A DNA stretch of 7,687 nt from Burkholderiales bacterium (GTDB lineage Bacteria > Pseudomonadota > Gammaproteobacteria > Burkholderiales > Burkholderiaceae), in assembly GCA_947371645.1 (NCBI GenBank), contig CANBQJ010000174.1, positions 1-7,687 of the forward strand, in the 5' to 3' direction. This document shows positions 1 through 7,000 of the stretch, piece by piece. A program made the translations under genes and the position numbers. Within the stretch, counting starts at the first letter, position 1. Each line of letters opens with the position of its first letter. The notes beneath the pieces are model-generated. The model was not told the DNA's origin. It saw nothing but the letters and a program-made list of their open reading frames with translations, and searched no databases.

Positions 1-13
1 ACACTGTGCGGAC

Positions 14-592
14 ATGAGCCTGCCGCGCCAGATCGCCACCCCACGCCTGCTGTTGCGCGACCCGCGACCCGCCGACGCCGAACACCTGTTCCGTGACGCC
101 TTGGGATCGGCCGAGGTGCTGCGCCTGGTGGGGGTGAGGCCCCATGCCACCGAAGCCGACACGCGTCAGCACATTGCCCACGATGTGCACCGCTGGCTCA
201 AGCAAAGCGGCTGGTTGTGGGTGCTGGCCTTGCCTGGCCCCGGGCAGCCAGATGGCGTGGCCATTGGCCAGGTGGAGCTGTCGCCGATGAGCCACCCGGC
301 CATGTCGGCGCACCACCTGCGGCTGGGCTATGTGCTGGGCCGGCCGCACTGGGGCCAGGGCTACATGGGCGAGGCAGTGGCCGCCGTGCTGGAAGCCGCC
401 CTGGCGCAACCCCAGGTCTGGCGCGTGGACGCCCTGTGCGACGTGGACAACGTCGCCTCTGCGGCCTTGCTGGCGCGCGTCGGCATGCAGTGCGAGGGCC
501 GGCTGGCGCGCGTGGTGAACCACCCCAATGCCTCGCCACAGCCGCGTGACGCCTGGCTGTACAGCCGCACCCGCAGTGCGCCCGAGCCCTGA
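14..592 (+). CDS. GNAT-family N-acetyltransferase, RimJ/RimL type
   Basis: This 192-residue protein reads as a cytoplasmic GNAT acetyltransferase that would move an acetyl group from acetyl-CoA to an amine; the acceptor cannot be told from sequence. The N-terminus (residues 7-22, IATPRLLLRDPRPADA) is the typical opening of the RimJ/RimL-like (Acetyltransf_3) branch. The acetyl-CoA binding motif A is at about residues 105-121, with the core GRPHWGQGYMGEA. It is followed by the usual Asn/Ser segment (DNVASAALLARVGM, about 145-158) and a glycine-containing EGRLAR turn. The C-terminal PRDAWLYSR matches the family's closing strand. Length is normal for the family. The ATG at 14 is preferred because the conserved N-terminal strand begins a few residues later. 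The frame stays open to the window edge and there is no strong ribosome binding site in the 13 bases available, so an upstream start is not strictly excluded. The RidA-like gene follows almost immediately, suggesting co-transcription. Family assignment is secure; substrate is unknown. Confidence 0.9.
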   Translation: MSLPRQIATPRLLLRDPRPADAEHLFRDALGSAEVLRLVGVRPHATEADTRQHIAHDVHRWLKQSGWLWVLALPGPGQPDGVAIGQVELSPMSHPAMSAHHLRLGYVLGRPHWGQGYMGEAVAAVLEAALAQPQVWRVDALCDVDNVASAALLARVGMQCEGRLARVVNHPNASPQPRDAWLYSRTRSAPEP

Positions 593-627
593 CAATGGCG
601 GCTCCTGAACCCTTGCACCGCCCCAGC

Positions 628-993
628 ATGCCCGACGCTTCCGCCCCCGTGCGCCACCTCAACCCTGAGCGCCGCTACTCGGACGCCGCCATCCACGGCG
701 GGGTGGTCTACCTGGCCGGTCAGGTGCCCGCAGACACCGGCGCCGACATGGGCGGCCAGACCCTGGACGTGCTCACGCAGATCGATGCGCTGCTGGCCCA
801 GGCGGGCAGCCACCGCGGCCGCATCCTGATGGCCCAGGTGATCGTGCGCGACATCGCCGACGTGCCGGCCATGAACACCGTGTGGGAGGCCTGGTTTGAT
901 GGCGTGACCGCGCCGCCCCGGGCCACCTTCCAGGCGGCGCTGGTGAACCCGGACTGGCGCATCGAGGTGATCGTCACGGCGGCCCTGGGCTGA
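628..993 (+). CDS. RidA/YjgF/UK114-family protein (putative imine/enamine deaminase)
   Basis: This small protein belongs to the RidA (YjgF/YER057c/UK114) family. Characterised members hydrolyse reactive enamine/imine intermediates from PLP enzymes such as threonine dehydratase, usually as cytoplasmic trimers. Visible hallmarks are the HGGVVYLAGQVP strand near the N-terminus, a central GRILMAQVIVRDIAD segment, and the C-terminal PPRATFQAAL and WRIEVIVTAAL strands. The Arg in PPRAT (residue 98 from this start) and the Glu in RIEV (residue 113) sit where the catalytic Arg and its partner are found in active RidA proteins, so deaminase activity is plausible. I chose the ATG at 628 (121 residues) because the fold begins about eight residues later and family members are about 115-130 residues. 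An in-frame ATG at 595 would add 11 poorly conserved residues and leave only two bases after the acetyltransferase stop. Neither start has a clear Shine-Dalgarno. The sequence resembles a subgroup distinct from classical E. coli RidA, so the exact substrate is open. Confidence 0.9.
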   Translation: MPDASAPVRHLNPERRYSDAAIHGGVVYLAGQVPADTGADMGGQTLDVLTQIDALLAQAGSHRGRILMAQVIVRDIADVPAMNTVWEAWFDGVTAPPRATFQAALVNPDWRIEVIVTAALG

Positions 994-994
994 T

Positions 995-1010
995 CGGCCG
1001 CATCAGGCCG
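995..1010. terminator. Weak hairpin at the convergent gene junction, possible bidirectional terminator
   Basis: CGGCC at 995-999 and GGCCG at 1006-1010 form a perfect 5-bp GC stem around a 6-base loop, between the RidA stop codon (991-993) and across the stop codon of the - strand synthase (1003-1005). Its position between convergent genes fits a shared terminator. The stem is short, there is no run of T on either strand, and such stems arise by chance in DNA this GC-rich, so this is only a candidate. Confidence 0.2.
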
Positions 1011-4000
1011 GCATGGGGATCACCACCGTGGCGGGCGTCGGCAGGTCCGGCCAGCTCAGGGCCTGACCGGCCTGCAGGACGCGTGCACCACCACTGACCC
1101 ACTCCGGCTCGCTGTGGCGCAGGGCCTCCATGGCATCCGGCCTGACCAGGATGAAGCGCATGCTGCGCTCACCGCGCTTCAGCGTCAGTTCAGCGCGAGG
1201 CCAGTGCGAAGGCAGGCAGGGGACGAAGCACAACTCCTCGGGCCCCTGCTTCAGGCCGAACATGGACTCGACCACCGCTCGGTGCAGCCATGAGGCCGAG
1301 CCGGTGTACCAGCTCCAGCCTCCGCGACCCACATGCGGCGCCTGGCTGTAGACGTCGCCGGCCATGACATAGGGCTCCAGCCCGTAGGCCGCGCCGTGGT
1401 CCGGGTGGGCCGCACGGTGCGCCGGGCTCAGGTAGGTGAAGTAGCGGTAGACCAGGTCGCCGCCCGCGTCGGCGCTGGCCTGGTTGGCCGTGGCCAGTTC
1501 GGCTTGCGCCATCAGCGCCCACACGGCCGCGTGCGAGTACTGCCCGCCGTTTTCTCTCACGCCCGGTGGGTAGGCTTGGATGTAGCCGGCGCTGGGCTGG
1601 GCATGGGCCAGCGGCGGGTCCAGCAGGCGGATCAGGCCGGCCTCGGTGTCCACCAGATGGGTGTCCAGTGAGGCCATGGCGATGCGCGCCTGCTCTGGCG
1701 ATGCGGCCCCCGACAGCACGGCCCAGGCCTGGGCGATGAGGTCGATGCGCGCTTCCGTGTTGTGCTGCGAGCCCAGCACCTGGCCATCGTCAAAGTAGGC
1801 GCGGGTGAACCACTGGCCATCCCAGGCGGTGTCGTGCAAGGCGGCTTGCCAGCCTTGCGCGCTGTCCGCCCAGCGCTGCGCCCGCTCGTGGTCGCCGCGT
1901 GCGTGTGCCAGCGGCGCGAAGTCGGCCACGATGCGGCACAGGAACCAACCCAGCCAGACCGACTCGCCACGCCCGCCACTGCCCACGCGGTTCATGCCGT
2001 CGTTCCAGTCGCCCGTGCCCATGAGCGGCAGGCCGTGCACGCCCACGCGCAAGCTGTGGTCGATGGCCCGTGCGGCGTGCTCATAGACGCTGGCCTGCAG
2101 GTGGCTGACCAGGGGCGTGTTGTAGAGGTCTTCGGCGCCTTCGGGGATGGGCGGGCTCTCCAGGAAGGGCACCAGCTCGTCGAGCAAGGCGGCGTCGCCG
2201 GTGGTGCGCAGGGCATGCGTGCAGGCGTAAGGCAGCCACAGGAGGTCATCGGAGAAATGGGTGCGCACGCCGGCGCCATCGGGGGCGTGCCACCAGTGCT
2301 GCACGTCGCCCTCCACGAACTGGCGTGAGGCACACAGCAGGATCTGCTGGCGCATCAACTCGGGCGCCGCCCAGTGCAGCGCCAGGGTGTCTTGCAGCTG
2401 GTCGCGGTAACCCATGGCGCCGCCTGCCTGGTAGAGCCCGGCCTTGGCCCACAGGCGACACGACACCGTCTGATAGAGCAGCCAGCGGTTGACGAGCGCG
2501 TCCAGCAAGGGGTCGGGCGTCTTCACCGTGGTCGCGCCCAGGAGGCGGTCCCAGTGCCGGGTGGCGCGGGTCAGGCGCTGATCGGCGCCCACGCAGGCGG
2601 CTTCTGCCGCCAGCCGGCGTGCAGCATCAGGGTGGTCGCCAAAGCCCAGCAGGAAAACGCGCTCCGCGCTGGCGCCAGGCTGCAGCGTCACCGGCACCGA
2701 CAAGGCTGCGCAAGGGTCCAGGCCCGCGCCGCTGAGTTGGGCAAAGTCATCGGGCAGCACCAGCCGTCCGCGGGTGTCGAAGCACTCGCGGCGGTCGCAG
2801 GTCCAGTCCACGTCATCCAGCTGCCCGCTGGCCACCGCCAGGAAGGCCGTGGCGTCGCCAAAGCCCGTGCGCCGGTCCTGCTGGGTGCACATCAGGGCGG
2901 TCAGCGCACGCGCGGCAGGCAGGGCCTGGCGGTGGCGGGCCGTGTGCACGGTGCTGCGCGCGGACCGGCGGCTGCCCATCACCCATTCGACGATGCCCAC
3001 CACGCGCAGGCGCAAGGCGTGACGCCCCCGGTTGACCAGCCGAACCTCGATCTGCTTGATGGCGCTTTGCTCGTCCACGCACCAGGTGAGCGACACCTCC
3101 AGGCTGCCTTGCGTGTGCTGGATGAGGCTCCAGCCCTGCCCATGGGTCACGCGGTAGTTGACGTCGGGCACGCCCCAGCACGATGGCGTGGCGCCCCAGA
3201 CCAGGCAGGTGTCCAGGTCCTGGATCAGGATGTGCTCGCCGGGCGGGTCGGACAAAGGGTCGTTGGACCAGGGCGTCAGCTGCATGGACCTGCTGTTGCG
3301 TGCCCAGGTGTAGCCGCCACCGGCCTCGGACACATGGCAGCCCAGGGTCGGGTTGGCCAGGACATTGATCCAGGGGCGGTCTGGGCGCAGCAGGGCTTTG
3401 ACGTCGAAGGCAAAGGCCGCGCCCGCTTGCACGAACTGACCCTGGCTGCTCAGGACGTCGTGGCCAGGGTGCCAGTGCGTGGGCACCGTGGACACCGACA
3501 GCTCGGAACGGGCCGCGAGCGGTTGTTCGCGCCCGGACAGCCATTCGGCGACGTGCTGCTGCAGCGGGCGGCCATCGGCGTGGATGCGCACGCAGGCCAG
3601 GCTCTGCAAGGTGTCGATTTCCGCGCGAGACAGGTCCTGGGCCAGCAGCACGTGGAAGCCACTGGTGGCCGGCCGTGGCGCGTTGGGCGAGTCGCCCATC
3701 TCGCCCATGTCGCTGCGGTAGCGGTCACGCAAGGCCTGCAGCTCATGGTGCAGTGCCATGTAGTAGGACGAGGCCTCTGCGTCCAGCACCACCAGGTCGC
3801 AGGCCACGCCGCCCCATGACCACAGGCGCAGGGCCTGGGTGAGCGTGCGCAGCAAGGTCAGCCCCTGCATCAGGCTGGCCGACACGAGGATGATGGGGCG
3901 GTCACCGGCAATGCCGAAGCGCCACAGCAGGCTGCTGTCACAGGCCATGGGCTCGGCCTGCGTCAGGCCACCGTGGCCGGCCGGGGTGCGTGTCAGCGTC

Positions 4001-7000
4001 AGCAGCAAGGCGGTGCTCAGGGTCTGGATGGCGGCGAAGTGCTCCGGGCTGATGCGCAGAGCATGCAGGCGGATGCTGGTCAGCGTGGCCGACATCAGCG
4101 AGGCGCGTTGCACATGGCTGGCCTGGCGGTAGCGGTCGACGATGGCGTGCAGCGTGGCGGCGTCGGCGGATGAGGCCGTGGCGAAGGTCACCACCGCCTT
4201 GGCGTGCGGCCCGATGCGCAGGCTGGCGCGCAAGGCGCAGACCGGGTCCAGGCCGGTGTCGCGCGCCTGGGCTTGCACCGGAACGTCGGCGTGCGCCGCG
4301 TGCAGCGGGTCGTCAAAGCGGGCCAGTGGCTGGCAGACGTGGTGGTTGCGTCCGGCCCATTGCCGCCGCGCGGTCTGGCTGTCCACGGCCACCACCTCGA
4401 CGCTGGCTTCGGCCAGGAAGTGGGCGGCAAACACCGTGGGCTCGTCGGGCAGGCGGGGCTGCCGCTCCATCAGCAGGGCCCGGTGGTCGGCCAGCCACTG
4501 GGTGCGCACGAACAGGTTGGCGAAGGCCGGGTGGGCCTCGTCGGCAGCGGCGGGGCTGAGCGCCACCTCAAAGGCCGACATCAGCATCACGTCGATCGTG
4601 GTGTCGGTCTGGTTGTGCACCTCCACCTGCCTGAACTCGATGTCGTCCTCGGGGCTGACCCACACCGTGGTGCTGGCATGGCAATGCAGCCACTGGGCCT
4701 CGAAGCACACGCGGTCGGCGTGGAAGGTGCTCTGGTAGTGGGCTGCAGGGTCGGGTGCCGGGTGCTGGGTGAGGGACACAGGCGCCAGGTCATGGCGCCA
4801 CTGCAGATAGAGGAAGCTGCCGTGCGCATCGCGCAAGGCATCGTCGCGCCAGCGGGTGATGTCGGTCTGCCCCCAACGGCTCCAGCCGGCACCGTTGGCG
4901 CGCAAGGCCACCTGGTAGCGCCCGTTGGACAGCAGGTGGGTGGGCTCGATGACCGACATGCCAGGGATGACCACGCGCATCAGCCCGCTGGATGGCGGCT
5001 GCACCGGTTGCAGGCTGGGGCCCGACAGCGGGGCGTAGAGCTTGGAGACTTCTCGCGGCGTGCGCTCATGCAGCAGCGAGCTCACGGCTTCAAGGTGGGC
5101 ATCGGCCATGCCCCAGCGCTGTGCCACCTGGCCCAACAAGACATTGGCCAGGGAGACGATGCACATGCCCTGGTGGTGGGCCATGAAGGTGAACACGGGC
5201 GTGCACGCCGTGCCCACGGCCTGCAGGGCGGGGGTGTAGTCGACGGCGTCGACAAAGCCATAGCGGCCCCGTGCGCCCAGGCCTTCGATGAGCGCGAAGT
5301 TGAGCACGGCGCCGTGAGGCGACAACTGCGCGGCCAGCGCGGTGGCATAGGGTGCGATGACCAGTTCGTCGGCGGGGGTGCGTCGCAAGGCCAGACGGGG
5401 CACGCCGTGCGGCGCGTACTGATAGGCCAGGGTGTGGTCGCGGCCGGCATAGGCGGACTCAGATACCCCCCATGGCATGCCGTTTTGCTGGCCAAAGGCG
5501 ATGTGCTCGCGCAGGGCCACGTCACAGGCGCTGTGCAGCACGCTGCCCACGGGCTCGGTGAGCACCAGGCCCGGCATCAGGTACTCGAACATCGAGCCCG
5601 ACCAGGAGCGCAGCCCCACATGGGCGCCCAGGGCATAGAAGGGGCGGCCCAGCGAGCCCCAGTGGTTCACCGGGACGTCGCCCTTGGCGATGGCCCACAA
5701 GCCCGTCAGGCGGGCCTCGGAGGCCAGCAGGTCGTAAAAGCCCGCGTCCAGTTGTTGCTCGCTCACCCGAAAGCCCAGGTGAAGCAGGTGGCGCTTGGGG
5801 TGATAGAGGAAGGCGAAGTCCGCTTCGCGCGCCAGCCGCTCGAACTCGTGGGCCACCACCCGCAGGCGACGGGCTGCATCGTTGAGGGCCGAGGGCTGGG
5901 CGGCCAGGGCTTGCGCATCCAGCGCCGCAGAGCGCTTGGTGGCCCGGTGGTCGGCCAGCAGCCAGGTGAGCTCGTCACGCTGGTTCTGTGTCAGCTGCGA
6001 GCGCCGGGCCAGCAATGGGGCCAGCCTGGCGCTGGATTCGCGCAGGGCGCGGGTGAAGACCGTGCGGTCGCAGGGCGACTGGGCCAGTTCCCGGCAGGCC
6101 TGTGCGGCCGCCAGCAGGTGGCCGCACAGGTTGCCGCTGTCCACGGTGGACACGTAGCGGGGCAAGAGGGCCGCGCAGGTCTGCGTGTCGTACCAGTTCA
6201 GGAAGTGGCCGTTGTAGCGCTCCAGGGTGATCAGCGTGGCCAGCGTGGCCTCCAGCCGCGCGATCAGGTCCAGCGTGCCGATCCAGCCGAACTGCCGGGC
6301 ACAGGCCGCGCTCAGCAGGTAGAGCCCGATGTTGGTGGGCGATGTCCGGTGCGCCACCATGTCGTGCGGCACCGTCTGCAGGTTGTCCGGCGGCAGGTGG
6401 TGGTCGTCCTGGCCCACACAGCGCTCGAAGTAGCGCCAGGTGTCGCGCGCGACGGCAGTGAGGTAAGGGCGGTCTTCATCGGCCACCACGGCCTCTTGCG
6501 GCGCAGGCCGGGGGCGGCTGACCCACCAGGTCCACAGCGGCGAGCTCAGCCACATCAGCCCCACGGCCGCGGCCAGAACGGGTTGGGGCAAGGGCCCTTG
6601 CCACCACAGGCCAGCCAGCAGCGCGGCCGTCAAGAGCGTTTCCCGCCCATGCTGGCGCGTCACCTGCCTCAGGCTGAACTGGGCAGAGGCCCGGGCCGAC
6701 TCGGCGGTGGTCCATTGCAGCAGGTGGCGGTGGCTGATGGTCAGGCGAAACAGCGCGCGCACGATGGCATCGGTCGACATCGCCGCGTTCTGCACCAGCT
6801 GCGCGAGGTGCCACACGGCACCGGCGACGGTGCGCGTCAGGTCGGTCAGGGCCTGCGCATAGAAGTGCACCTTGGCCACGTCATAGCGGCTGGGCCACAG
6901 GGCGGCCAGCGCGCCCATCAAGGGGCCGGCACCATAGGCGGCCAGCGTCAGGGCCAGGGCCGCCGCAGGTGAGATCAGCTTGCCCGCCAGCGACAACAGG

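Noticed and set aside
198..813. Overlapping - strand open frames (198-662 and 361-813) opposite the acetyltransferase and RidA genes.
   Set aside because: They are Arg/Pro/Ala-rich, lie opposite two genes with clear family signatures, and show no motif of their own.
2374..3819. A 481-codon open frame on the + strand, antisense to the synthase.
   Set aside because: Same codon-aligned artefact as the longer antisense frame. It ends where the sense gene uses a TCA serine codon (3817-3819). The translation is low in complexity and resembles no family.
6230..6256. Short direct repeat CAGCGTGGC, two copies in tandem.
   Set aside because: It encodes part of an ordinary helical LEATLATLITL stretch in the synthase. 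Two short copies in coding DNA are not evidence of a functional repeat.
4204..6972. A 922-codon open frame on the + strand, antisense to the synthase.
   Set aside because: Its codons are exactly aligned with the synthase codons. A stop there needs a TTA, CTA or TCA codon in the sense gene, and these are rare at this GC content. The translation is Gly/Gln/Val/Ala/Arg-rich with no recognisable domain, while the - strand matches a known family throughout.
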